This document shows positions 57,085-64,000 of a stretch of 64,000 bases of DNA, piece after piece (position 1 is the first letter of the stretch; every line of letters starts with the position of its first letter). The notes under the pieces are model-generated. The model was not told the origin of the DNA and did not search any database. It worked only from the letters and a program-made list of their open reading frames with translations. This stretch comes from Desulfocicer vacuolatum DSM 3385 (lineage in GTDB: Bacteria > Desulfobacterota > Desulfobacteria > Desulfobacterales > Desulfobacteraceae). The DNA lies in NCBI RefSeq assembly GCF_900176365.1, contig NZ_FWXY01000002.1, forward strand, positions 1 through 64,000, in the 5' to 3' direction. The translations under genes and the position numbers were made by a program.

Positions 57085-57190
57085 GCTTAAAACCACTTTT
57101 TCAGCACCCAAAAGTACACTTTAAGACGATTTTGACCCCAAATTTAGAGCATATTTCTTATAAAATCAAAAAATTATCGGGGTCAGACCC
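57085..57190. repeat. REP-B element 6
   Basis: 106 bp, GCTTAAAACCACTTTTTCAG start, AAATTATCGGGGTCAGACCC end. Preceded by a REP-A' trace (GCAATAAGCCAAGCCTGATC). Confidence 0.75.
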
Positions 57191-57199
57191 CCATATTAC

Positions 57200-57299
57200 G
57201 AGAATATTTCCTATCCCACATTTAAAACAATCTCAAAATATGCAGCTGCCCTGGGCTACAAGGTTGATATTGAATTCAGGCCTGTTTGAGAAACCAATC
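57200..57299 (+). pseudogene. duplicated 3' end of higA (100 bp exact)
   Basis: Identical to 54015-54114, covering the last 29 codons of higA and 10 bp past the stop. It has no promoter or start. Together the two copies bracket RAYT unit B and hipBST as a direct repeat of 100 bp. Confidence 0.95.
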
Positions 57300-57313
57300 T
57301 CGGGGTCTGATCG

Positions 57314-57402
57314 AGGGCTGTCCAGGCGCGGAGCGCCGGGACAAGGTGCCGGACGAAAGTCCGCACCCCCCCCAATAACCACAATAAACGAAGCCTGACC
57401 CC
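57314..57402. repeat. R3 fragment joined to solo REP-A
   Basis: R3 pieces GGGCTGTCC and GGCGCGGAGCGCCGGGACAA (57314-57350) followed by the 29-bp REP-A at 57374-57402. The REP-A ends 5 nt from the stop codon of the dehydratase gene. Confidence 0.8.
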
Positions 57403-57407
57403 GTCGG

Positions 57408-59450
57408 TTAAAGGACGCAGGTGCTGTCCTGGACATCAAATTCAGGGACAATTTCCTGCATTTTTTCCCGGATGGCGCAGATGTCATGGGAGTCTGCTGC
57501 GGCATAGAGCTCGTTGAGGCGCTCCATGAGCCAGTTCTGGAAATTTTCCCGGGTGCCGTACCCGTTCCATGCGTCTTTGTCTTTGAGCACCAGGATCTTT
57601 TTGTGGGGCGTGGGCACAATGCCTTCGCCTTCAGTGATCAGCTCTTCATAGAGCTTTTCTCCCTGGCGCAGCCCTGTAAACTCAATCTCAATATCTTCAT
57701 CTGGCACCAGACCGCACAGCCGGATGAGATCCTTTGCCATGTCCGCAATCTTGATGCTCTGGCCCATCTCCAGGATAAAGGTCTCGCCCCCCTCACCCTG
57801 GGAACCGGCCTGGAGGATCAATTGGGCTGCCTCGGGAATGGTCATGAAATACCGGGTCACATCGGGATGGGTCACGGTGACGGGCCCTCCCCGCTCGATC
57901 TGTTCCCGGAACAGGGGAATCACAGATCCGGAAGAGCCCACCACATTACCGAAGCGTACGGCCATAAACTTTGTTTCCGGGGTATCAGGCCCAGCACTTT
58001 TTGAATCCGGCACCGGAGGGGCAGCTTTTTCATCCAGATCCGGTTTATCCTGATCTGATTTATCCTGATCCGGCACAGGAAAAAGAATCTGCTTAAACGT
58101 CTCGGCATTTAATCCCACATAAGAATGCACAATCAACTCACAAATCCGCTTGGAAGCCCCCATAATATTGGTGGGCCGCACGGCCTTGTCCGTGGAAACC
58201 AACACAAACCGTTCCACATTCCACGATAAGGCCATCTCCACCATCACCTGGTTGCCGTAGATATTGTTGCTCACCGCCTCCCATGGATTTTTCTCCAGCA
58301 TGGGCACATGCTTATAGGCTGCCGCATGGAAAATAACCTGGGGCCGATGGCGCTGCATCACCTTGTCCATGAGATTGGCATCCTGGATCTTTGCCAGCAC
58401 CGTTGAATAACGCTGATACTTGGCCCGGTGCTTCAATTCCATCTGCACATGGTACAAGGCAGCTTCACAGCTGTCCAGCAACACCAGCTGTCGGGGATTG
58501 AACCGGATAATCTGCCGACACAACTCGCTGCCGATACTGCCCCCGGCCCCGGTGACCATGACCACTTTTTCGTTGAGATACCCGCTGATGCTCTCTCGAT
58601 CCAGTTCCACCGGCTTTCTGCGCAAAAGATCCCTGTAACTCACATCCCGCAGCACCTTGACATTGACCTTACCGTTCACCAGCTCGCCCATGCCGGGCAG
58701 GGTTTTAAAGGGCAAATCACAGGATTTGCACTCATCCACAACGGCCCGCATCTGACGACCGGTGGAGGAGGGCATGGCAATGAGCACCTGACTAAACTTG
58801 TGCGTCTCTTTAAGGGCACAGATATCCTTTGCCCCGCCCAGCACAGACACCCCATGGATGGATCGGCCCTTTTTCTGGGGGTCATCATCCCCAAACCCCA
58901 CCACCCGATACCTGAGTCGGGGGTTTTCTGCAATCTCCCGGTAGAGCTTTTCTCCGGCACTGCCTGCCCCGTAAATCAACACCGGGGTTTTGTCTTTATT
59001 CATATTAAACAGGGGCAGCCCATTGCCGTCGCCCTTGTGCACCATGTATTCCTTGAAAATATAGCGGATAAACAACCGAAGCCCACCGGCAAAAAGAAGG
59101 GTCATCACGCCATCAATGAGAAACACGGCCCGGGAAAACCCCTGGAACCGATGGAGCAAAAGCCCCCCAGACAGCATCACCAGGGTGGATATGGCCACGG
59201 CCTTAGCCAATCGCCACAGATCTGCCAGCCCGGCATAGCGAAACATCCCTTTGTACATCTGCATGAACAAAAAGCTGAGGGACTTCACCGTCAGAACAAG
59301 GGGCAGGAGATGGACATACTGATCCCACATCCCCGGGGACATCACAAACTCAAACCGTATGAGATAGGCGCACAGCAACGACAGGGAAAAAAGAAGCAGG
59401 TCAATAAAAAAAATCACATAGAAATTAACATTCTTTAGTTGAACAAACAT
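57408..59450 (-). CDS. WbpM/CapD-like UDP-sugar 4,6-dehydratase
   Basis: 680-aa membrane-bound epimerase/dehydratase. Four N-terminal helices (about 8-130), a first Rossmann-like domain (VLIYGAGSAGEKLY, 157-170), and the SDR domain with VMVTGAGGSIGSELC (297-311), HAAAYKHVPMLEKNP and STDKAVRPTNIMGASKR. It converts UDP-GlcNAc to a 4-keto-6-deoxy sugar for O-antigen or capsule. An extra Asp/Lys/Pro-rich piece at about 457-493 (DQDKSDQDKPDLDEK) splits the SDR domain and comes from small tandem DNA repeats (about 57975-58080). Confidence 0.93.
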   Translation of the reverse strand: MFVQLKNVNFYVIFFIDLLLFSLSLLCAYLIRFEFVMSPGMWDQYVHLLPLVLTVKSLSFLFMQMYKGMFRYAGLADLWRLAKAVAISTLVMLSGGLLLHRFQGFSRAVFLIDGVMTLLFAGGLRLFIRYIFKEYMVHKGDGNGLPLFNMNKDKTPVLIYGAGSAGEKLYREIAENPRLRYRVVGFGDDDPQKKGRSIHGVSVLGGAKDICALKETHKFSQVLIAMPSSTGRQMRAVVDECKSCDLPFKTLPGMGELVNGKVNVKVLRDVSYRDLLRRKPVELDRESISGYLNEKVVMVTGAGGSIGSELCRQIIRFNPRQLVLLDSCEAALYHVQMELKHRAKYQRYSTVLAKIQDANLMDKVMQRHRPQVIFHAAAYKHVPMLEKNPWEAVSNNIYGNQVMVEMALSWNVERFVLVSTDKAVRPTNIMGASKRICELIVHSYVGLNAETFKQILFPVPDQDKSDQDKPDLDEKAAPPVPDSKSAGPDTPETKFMAVRFGNVVGSSGSVIPLFREQIERGGPVTVTHPDVTRYFMTIPEAAQLILQAGSQGEGGETFILEMGQSIKIADMAKDLIRLCGLVPDEDIEIEFTGLRQGEKLYEELITEGEGIVPTPHKKILVLKDKDAWNGYGTRENFQNWLMERLNELYAAADSHDICAIREKMQEIVPEFDVQDSTCVL

Positions 59451-59504
59451 GTGAATTCTCTCTTTTGAAGATTTGTTTTTTAAAATTAGTGGGGGTCATT
59501 AGTG

Positions 59505-60525
59505 GGGGTCAGGCTTCGCTTATTGCGGTTATTTGATCTTTGATATGCTCCACTCTTTCAAGCATTGACTGGTTTTTTGTAAGGCGAGTACGCACATCCT
59601 TGACCAGCCTGCTCATTGATGGCAGATTCCGGTTAAAATAGCGTGTAAAATCTGACAGCGAAAAATTACAATAATCCATACCGATCAATGCGATGATGGC
59701 TCTTGCTTCTGCCGGATGCCTTGCGCGACTGGCACTTGTCAGTTCCATAGGTGAAACTTGATATACCTTTGCCACGACATCCACTATCTGCTCAATTGTA
59801 ATCTCAGTTGAAACCTTTTCTTTGTTTTGTTTGAGTGCACCTTTAATAAAGTCTTCACTGCCGAGTATCCGTCCCTGCTTGGTGCCATGGCGGAGCTGCT
59901 CCAGAAGTTCTTCTTCTGTAGTTTGTCCCATAAAATGCAAATACGCAGCTTGTGCAGCCAATTCTGTTTTGCCAAATTGTCCCAGACCCTTATCAACGCT
60001 TAACCAGCAGGGTGATTTCACACGCCCGGTATATGCAGCATGGCTGCTCAACGGATAATCAACTGGATCACTTACCAGATTAGCTCGTACCGGGTTAAGA
60101 TGAATATAGCGGATCAGCTCTTTCAAATAAGCATCTTTGTCTACAAGAATGGCTTTGTACCGCCCCTGGAAAAGATGCCCGACCCGATCGTACCGCTTAT
60201 TGAACCAGTGTGTATAACGCTGGGAAATATTTTGCATCAGTTTTGAAAGTGGTTGGTCTGTGACCTGTAGTGCCATGTGAACATGATTTTCCATCCAGCA
60301 GTACGCATGCAGCATGAGCGAGTATTGCTCCAGCCCCTGGGCCAGAATATCTTCAAAATACCGATATTCTTCATCCCTATGAAAAATAGTCTGCTTTGCG
60401 TTACCCCTGATCATCACATGGTAAATTGCTCCAGGGTAATGTATGCGAGGTTTTCTTGCCATAATTATTCACATACCATGAATATATCTACAATACAATA
60501 ACCACAATAAGCGAAGCCTGACCCC
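59505..60525 (-). mobile_element. RAYT unit A2 with inverted REP-A ends (1,021 bp)
   Basis: Ends GGGGTCAGGCTTCGCTTATT (59505 on) and CGAAGCCTGACCCC (to 60525), inverted, exactly the same length as unit A1 at 44521. It lies between the dehydratase and aminotransferase genes. An extra GTGGGGGTCATTA in front of the left end looks like a partial duplication of the tip. Confidence 0.8.
59509..60462 (-). CDS. REP-associated tyrosine transposase (RAYT) A2
   Basis: 317 aa, about 90% identical to A1 (44525). HUH motif in ENHVHMALQ, catalytic tyrosine in LIRYIHLNPVRAN, same C-terminal AISEA from the REP-A end. Intact. Two intact, diverged copies point to maintained function rather than recent transposition. 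Confidence 0.9.
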   Translation of the reverse strand: MARKPRIHYPGAIYHVMIRGNAKQTIFHRDEEYRYFEDILAQGLEQYSLMLHAYCWMENHVHMALQVTDQPLSKLMQNISQRYTHWFNKRYDRVGHLFQGRYKAILVDKDAYLKELIRYIHLNPVRANLVSDPVDYPLSSHAAYTGRVKSPCWLSVDKGLGQFGKTELAAQAAYLHFMGQTTEEELLEQLRHGTKQGRILGSEDFIKGALKQNKEKVSTEITIEQIVDVVAKVYQVSPMELTSASRARHPAEARAIIALIGMDYCNFSLSDFTRYFNRNLPSMSRLVKDVRTRLTKNQSMLERVEHIKDQITAISEA

Positions 60526-60528
60526 AAA

Positions 60529-61710
60529 TCAGACCCCCAATATGATGTTTACCACGCGGTGGAGATCTTCTTCGGTCATGGCTGTGCCCGAGGGCAGGCA
60601 TAGGCCCCGGTTAAAGAAATCTTCGCTTACTGCGCCGCCAAGGACACGGCAGGGGTAGGTTTTCTGGAACACAGGCTGCAGGTGCATGGGCTTCCACACG
60701 GGACGGGATTCAATGTTTTCGGCCTCCAGGGCCAGACGTACGGCTTCACTGTCCGCACCAAACAGCTCCGGGGTGATGAGGATCACGGTGAGCCACCGGT
60801 TGGGAATCCCATAGGCTGCCTGGGGCATGAAGGTCAGGCCCGGCACATCCTTTAAAGCATTCTCATACCAGGCACAGATTTCCCGCTTGCGGCGCACCCG
60901 ATCATCCAGCACCTTAAGCTGCCCCCGGCCAATGCCGGCCAGGACATTGCTCATGCGATAGTTGAATCCGATCTCGGTGTGCTCATAATGGGGGAAAGGC
61001 GCCCTTGCCTGCTGGGACAGAAACCGTGCACGATCAATCAACGCCTTGTCATGGGAGGCCAACATGCCCCCGCCGGAGGTGGTCATGATCTTGTTGCCGT
61101 TAAAGGAGAAAACAGCGGCCCGGGCACCCACCCCGGCATGGCAGCCCCGGGTATTGTCAGCTGCACCCTGGTTGCTTTTATCTGCTCTCTTCTTACTTAG
61201 ATATCGGGCACCCATGGCCTCGGCGGCATCCATGACAACGGGCACCCCGTAAGCATCACAGATCTCAAAGATCCGGTCATAATCGCTGCACTGGCCATAG
61301 AGATCCGTTGGCACCACGGCTTTGGGCAATTTCCCTCGCTGGCTGGCAGATTCAAGGGCCTGGGCCAGCAATGCCGGGTCCATGTTCCATGAGGTGCGGT
61401 CACAATCCAGCAGTACCAGGGTTGCCCCCAGAAATATCACAGGGCTGATGCTGCCCACAAAGGTCAGGGTGGAACCGATGACTTCATCACCCGGGCCTAC
61501 GCCAAGCTCTTTTAATGCCAGATGCATGGCGGCTGTGCCGCTGGTGAGGGCTACGCAGTGTTCTATGCCGGTGTATTCAGCGAACTCTTTTTCAAAGGCG
61601 TTGATCTGGGGACCCAGGGGGGCTATGTAATTGCTCTCAAAGGCATCATTTACATATTGCTGTTCAAGAGTGCCCAAATGGGGAGGAGATAAAAATATTC
61701 GATTTTTCAT
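60529..61710 (-). CDS. DegT/DnrJ/EryC1-family sugar aminotransferase
   Basis: 393-aa PLP enzyme. MKNRIFLSPPHLG start, GTAAMHLAL, PTDLYGQCSDYD, and the PLP lysine K207 in FSFNGNKIMTTSGGGM. It transfers an amino group to a 4-keto sugar, the likely next step after the WbpM-like dehydratase (PglE-type). Residues about 172-192 (KRADKSNQGAADNTRG) are an insertion before the FSFNGNK motif. Its stop is 3 nt from REP-A. Confidence 0.93.
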   Translation of the reverse strand: MKNRIFLSPPHLGTLEQQYVNDAFESNYIAPLGPQINAFEKEFAEYTGIEHCVALTSGTAAMHLALKELGVGPGDEVIGSTLTFVGSISPVIFLGATLVLLDCDRTSWNMDPALLAQALESASQRGKLPKAVVPTDLYGQCSDYDRIFEICDAYGVPVVMDAAEAMGARYLSKKRADKSNQGAADNTRGCHAGVGARAAVFSFNGNKIMTTSGGGMLASHDKALIDRARFLSQQARAPFPHYEHTEIGFNYRMSNVLAGIGRGQLKVLDDRVRRKREICAWYENALKDVPGLTFMPQAAYGIPNRWLTVILITPELFGADSEAVRLALEAENIESRPVWKPMHLQPVFQKTYPCRVLGGAVSEDFFNRGLCLPSGTAMTEEDLHRVVNIILGV

Positions 61711-61816
61711 GGGTTTATGCGTTACCTTTTTTCATTTTTTGGACGCTTCACGATATTCAATTTGATCAATTTTCATAACTCTGGCTGGAACGCCTAAAAT
61801 AAAAAACCTGATCCAG

Positions 61817-62012
61817 AGGGCCAGGCCTGTAACAACTAATTAATCTCGGTACTGAACGGCGTGGGCTGTCCAGCCCAGCACCCTGTTCAGGCGCGGAGCG
61901 CCGGGAAAAGGTGCTGACACAGTAAGCACCGAGATTCACGGTGGCGCAGCCGCCGTGAAAGAAAGGTGTATACTTTACCCCCCAATAACCACAATAAACG
62001 AAGCCTGACCCC
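61817..62012. repeat. R3 composite repeat, copy 2, with REP-A
   Basis: Same hairpin order as copy 1 (GGGCTGTCCAGCCC, GGCGCGGAGCGCC, ACGGTGGCGCAGCCGCCGT), then TATACTTTACCCCCC and a 29-bp REP-A at 61984-62012. Confidence 0.85.
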
Positions 62013-62050
62013 CATGATGACCCCCATGACCCCCACAATACTGATGTTGA

Positions 62051-62079
62051 TTGACATTATATCCAGTTTATTTTAATAT
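62051..62079 (+). promoter_or_regulatory. sigma70 promoter of hicBA
   Basis: Perfect TTGACA (62051-62056), 17-nt spacer, TAATAT (62074-62079). Start of transcription expected near 62086, about 100 nt before hicB. Confidence 0.75.
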
Positions 62080-62149
62080 ATTTTTTATGAAATACAGGCG
62101 TAAAATACTACAGCTTCATGAAGTTTTGGGGTTGTATTTAGGTGGATAT

Positions 62150-62188
62150 ATGGCAAAAACAGACAAGATAAAAGAGGTTCAAAAATGA
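62150..62188 (+). CDS. possible 12-aa leader peptide before hicB
   Basis: ATG with AGGTGG upstream encodes MAKTDKIKEVQK and stops at a TGA overlapping the hicB start (ATGA). It could couple translation to hicB or be a relic. Short, so weak. Confidence 0.3.
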   Translation: MAKTDKIKEVQK

Positions 62189-62373
62189 GGAATCACACAT
62201 TGATATATTGGAAAGATGATGGCTGGTATGTAGGCAAGCTTTTAGAAAACCCTGAAATAATGACCCAGGGAGAAACGCTGGAAGAGCTTGAAGTCAATAT
62301 CAAAGATGCCTACATCATGATGTATGTTGATGATGTCCCCAGCGACTACCAGACCAAGGAAATTGCGCTGTGA
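62185..62373 (+). CDS. hicB: HicB-family antitoxin
   Basis: 62 aa, partial RNase H-like HicB fold only: LIYWKDDGWYVGKLLENPEI, MTQGETLEELEVNIKDAYIM. GAGG 7 nt before ATG. No DNA-binding domain. It precedes hicA, the reverse of the usual order, and overlaps it by GTGA. Confidence 0.85.
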   Translation: MRNHTLIYWKDDGWYVGKLLENPEIMTQGETLEELEVNIKDAYIMMYVDDVPSDYQTKEIAL

Positions 62374-62549
62374 AGCGTAAGGAGTTTATTAGGTATTTGA
62401 CCCGAAACGGATGTGTGCTTGTTCGGCATGGTTCCAGGCATGATGTGTATCAGAACCCAGTTAATGGAGAAAAACAACCGGTTCCAAGACATAAAGAAAT
62501 CAAGGACATTCTTGCCAATCATATTAAAAAGCAGCTTGGGGTGAAATAA
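62370..62549 (+). CDS. hicA: HicA-family mRNA interferase toxin
   Basis: 59 aa from a GTG overlapping the hicB stop: MKRKEFIRYLTRNGCVLVRH, GSRHDVYQNP, VPRHKEIKDI, HIKKQLGVK. The dsRBD-like fold with the catalytic histidine in GSRHDVY is typical of HicA. It is easily missed because of its size. Confidence 0.85.
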   Translation: MKRKEFIRYLTRNGCVLVRHGSRHDVYQNPVNGEKQPVPRHKEIKDILANHIKKQLGVK

Positions 62550-62682
62550 CGTGGGCCGGCTTGTTTGGATATGGCGGAGTTTTGGTTAATAAATAGACAT
62601 AATCTATTGAATTTATAGCAATTATTGAAGAGATACAAGACTGAACCTACTCGACACTGAATAATCCCGGCGATGATCTGAG

Positions 62683-62833
62683 TGGCGTATCCAGCCCAGC
62701 ACCCTGTTCAGGCGCGGAGCGCCGGGACAAGGTGCTGACGCAGTCAGCACCGAGATTCGCGGTGGCGCAGCCGCCGTGAAAGAAAGGGCTATACTTTACC
62801 CCCCAATAACCACAATAAACGAAGCCTGACCCC
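62683..62833. repeat. R3 composite repeat, copy 3, with REP-A
   Basis: R3 hairpins (CCAGCCCAGCACC, GGCGCGGAGCGCC, GGCGCAGCCGCC) then REP-A at 62805-62833. A REP-B end (ACTTAGCGGGGTCAGACCCT, 62861-62880) follows and meets the stop codon of the NeuD-like gene. Confidence 0.85.
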
Positions 62834-62879
62834 ACCACGACCTTTCCTATAAAATCAAAAACTTAGCGGGGTCAGACCC

Positions 62880-63935
62880 TCACAGGCTCACAGGGATGCC
62901 GACGACTACAGCATTCTTTGGCACATCTTTATTTACAAAGCTGAAGGCCCCCACCACAGCGTTTTCACCCACAGTTACCCCGGGCATGACCACGCTATGG
63001 CTGCCGATGCGAGCATTTTTACAAAGGGTCACCTGCCCCTGCTTGTCATCAATGGTGGACACAGAATAAATGGAGCAATGGGAGCCAATCTGAACAAAAT
63101 CCCCAATGATAACCCCATGTTTTGCATTGATATAAGAAAAAGCCCCAATGTCTGTCTTATAACCGAGTTGAAATTTCTCGGTATTTTGAACCACCCAATT
63201 GTATTTTGTTGGTTGGCCATCCACTATTTCCGGGTATTGCCACTGGCTGAAACGATCGCTGGAACTCTCAGATATCTCAGGATCGGGGTTTACCAAGTTC
63301 CCTTGCGGGCACCCCCCCCAAGTTCCAGAAGTGACTGATTTGGTCACGCAAGCCCCGGCACCAATAATCACATCATCACCAATGACCAAGGGGTTTTCTT
63401 TGGTGCCATTCAAAAATACCGCACCCGTTCCCACATATACTCTCTTGCCCAGATACACATATCCTGAAACATGAACACCCGGGGCCAAAGTTGCGTAGTC
63501 ATCCATGATCACATCGTGGCCAATGGTGCAGTCCAGATTGATCTGCACATGATTTCCCATTTTAATGTTGGTGGTCAGGATGCAACCCGAACAGATCACC
63601 GTGCCTTCACCCATTTCAACCCAGGGAGACATTTCCGTTCGGGGATGAATCAATGTCCCTATTGATAGCCCTTCTTGTCGGACCTTTTTAGTAATTTTTT
63701 CTCGTATCTGGGGAGACCCCACGGCAACAACAACCCAAGCATCAGGAAATTTATCCTTGGCTTCCCCAAGAGACATGACCGGGATTCCGTTCATTTCTTT
63801 ACCATGGTATTTGGGATCATCATCAACAACTGCAACCACTTCGCATTCATTGCAGCTCTGCGCCAGCCAGGCGATTTCCCGGCCAAAACCTCCGGCTCCA
63901 TACACCACAATTTTTCTGAATTGATTATCTGGCAT
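62880..63935 (-). CDS. NeuD/PglD-like sugar acyltransferase fused to a second hexapeptide domain
   Basis: 351 aa. N-terminal nucleotide-sugar-binding fold with VVYGAGGFGREIAWLAQ (10-26), then a left-handed beta-helix (about 95-205) ending in GGCPQGNLV, as in NeuD/PglD acetyltransferases (about 215 aa). A linker (DPEISESSSDRFSQW) leads into a second beta-helix (about 250-351: GAFSYINAKHGVIIGDFVQI, GSHSVVMPGVTVGENAVVG). Probably N- or O-acetylates the amino sugar made by the DegT enzyme. The fusion is unusual. A C8 run at 63311-63318 sits at the join but the frame is open. Confidence 0.83.
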   Translation of the reverse strand: MPDNQFRKIVVYGAGGFGREIAWLAQSCNECEVVAVVDDDPKYHGKEMNGIPVMSLGEAKDKFPDAWVVVAVGSPQIREKITKKVRQEGLSIGTLIHPRTEMSPWVEMGEGTVICSGCILTTNIKMGNHVQINLDCTIGHDVIMDDYATLAPGVHVSGYVYLGKRVYVGTGAVFLNGTKENPLVIGDDVIIGAGACVTKSVTSGTWGGCPQGNLVNPDPEISESSSDRFSQWQYPEIVDGQPTKYNWVVQNTEKFQLGYKTDIGAFSYINAKHGVIIGDFVQIGSHCSIYSVSTIDDKQGQVTLCKNARIGSHSVVMPGVTVGENAVVGAFSFVNKDVPKNAVVVGIPVSL

Positions 63936-64000
63936 TTTACCTCGCTTGACTAAATACGAATGGATCGTTTATTACTCACTGAGTGTTGCTCAGAACCCAT

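Noticed and set aside
57200-57299. attR-like site of an integrative element
   Set aside because: No integrase, tRNA gene or inverted core is present; only a direct repeat can be supported, so it is reported as a duplicated gene end.
58428-59438. 336-aa plus-strand open frame
   Set aside because: Antisense shadow of the WbpM/CapD-like gene; His/Pro/Gln-rich and without motifs.
46857-62880. CRISPR array
   Set aside because: The repeats are irregularly spaced, occur in both orientations, are separated by whole genes and have no uniform spacers or cas genes.
63290-63330. Frameshift at a C8 run in the NeuD-like gene
   Set aside because: The frame through the run keeps a normal beta-helix end (GGCPQGNLV) and continues into a second full domain, so no break is called.

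Overview
The window looks like a chromosome segment of a mesophilic Desulfobacterota bacterium, most likely a Desulfobacteraceae-type sulfate reducer. The evidence is the 16S 5' end (minus strand, positions 1 to about 91), a split F-type ATPase operon that encodes b' and b but not a and c, and the style of the housekeeping proteins. The family-level placement is inference; no phylogeny was run.

Positions 1 to 30,500 are an ordinary core region read almost entirely on the minus strand. In the direction of transcription it holds a Ski2-like helicase, ettA, an EamA transporter, prfC, serC, serA, rsmE, ldcA, a serine hydrolase, the rod-shape operon mreB-mreC-mreD-mrdA-rodA, the ATPase operon atpF2-F-H-A-G-D-C, a GlmU-like uridylyltransferase, zapB-zapA, a probable 6S RNA, rny, tyrS, a terminator, and an rrn promoter with boxA leading into 16S. 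Gaps between these genes carry two palindromic repeat families (R4 and R5) and degenerate heptamer arrays, one of them inside the serine hydrolase gene.

Positions 31,100 to 44,500 are on the plus strand: an ArsB/NhaD-type ion transporter coupled to an eIF2B-alpha-like protein, a peptidase U32 family protein, then a long Mrp/Mbh-type cation:proton antiporter operon. That operon holds E, F, G, a split B, C and three different NuoL/M/N-like subunits, plus two small membrane proteins, one of only 44 aa. A cyclic-nucleotide-binding protein follows.

Positions 44,500 to 64,000 are an accessory island. Surface-polysaccharide genes (two about 93% identical UDP-sugar dehydrogenases, a Wzy/ligase-like protein, a WbpM/CapD-like dehydratase, a DegT aminotransferase, a NeuD-like acyltransferase fusion) alternate with toxin-antitoxin modules (Phd/Txe, decayed AbiEi, orphan BrnA, HicB with a HicA tail, HigBA, HipBST, HicBA) and three REP-associated tyrosine transposases (RAYTs). 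The RAYTs sit inside units bounded by inverted copies of short repeats. Two units are exactly 1,021 bp each and carry a 29-bp REP-A end; the third has a different end (REP-B). Solo and paired copies of both repeats are scattered through the island, many within a few bases of stop codons and some supplying the stop codon itself. Duplicated gene fragments (5' end of the aminotransferase, 3' end of higA) show that the island has been reshuffled. This RAYT/REP system with two repeat dialects is the most unusual thing in the window.
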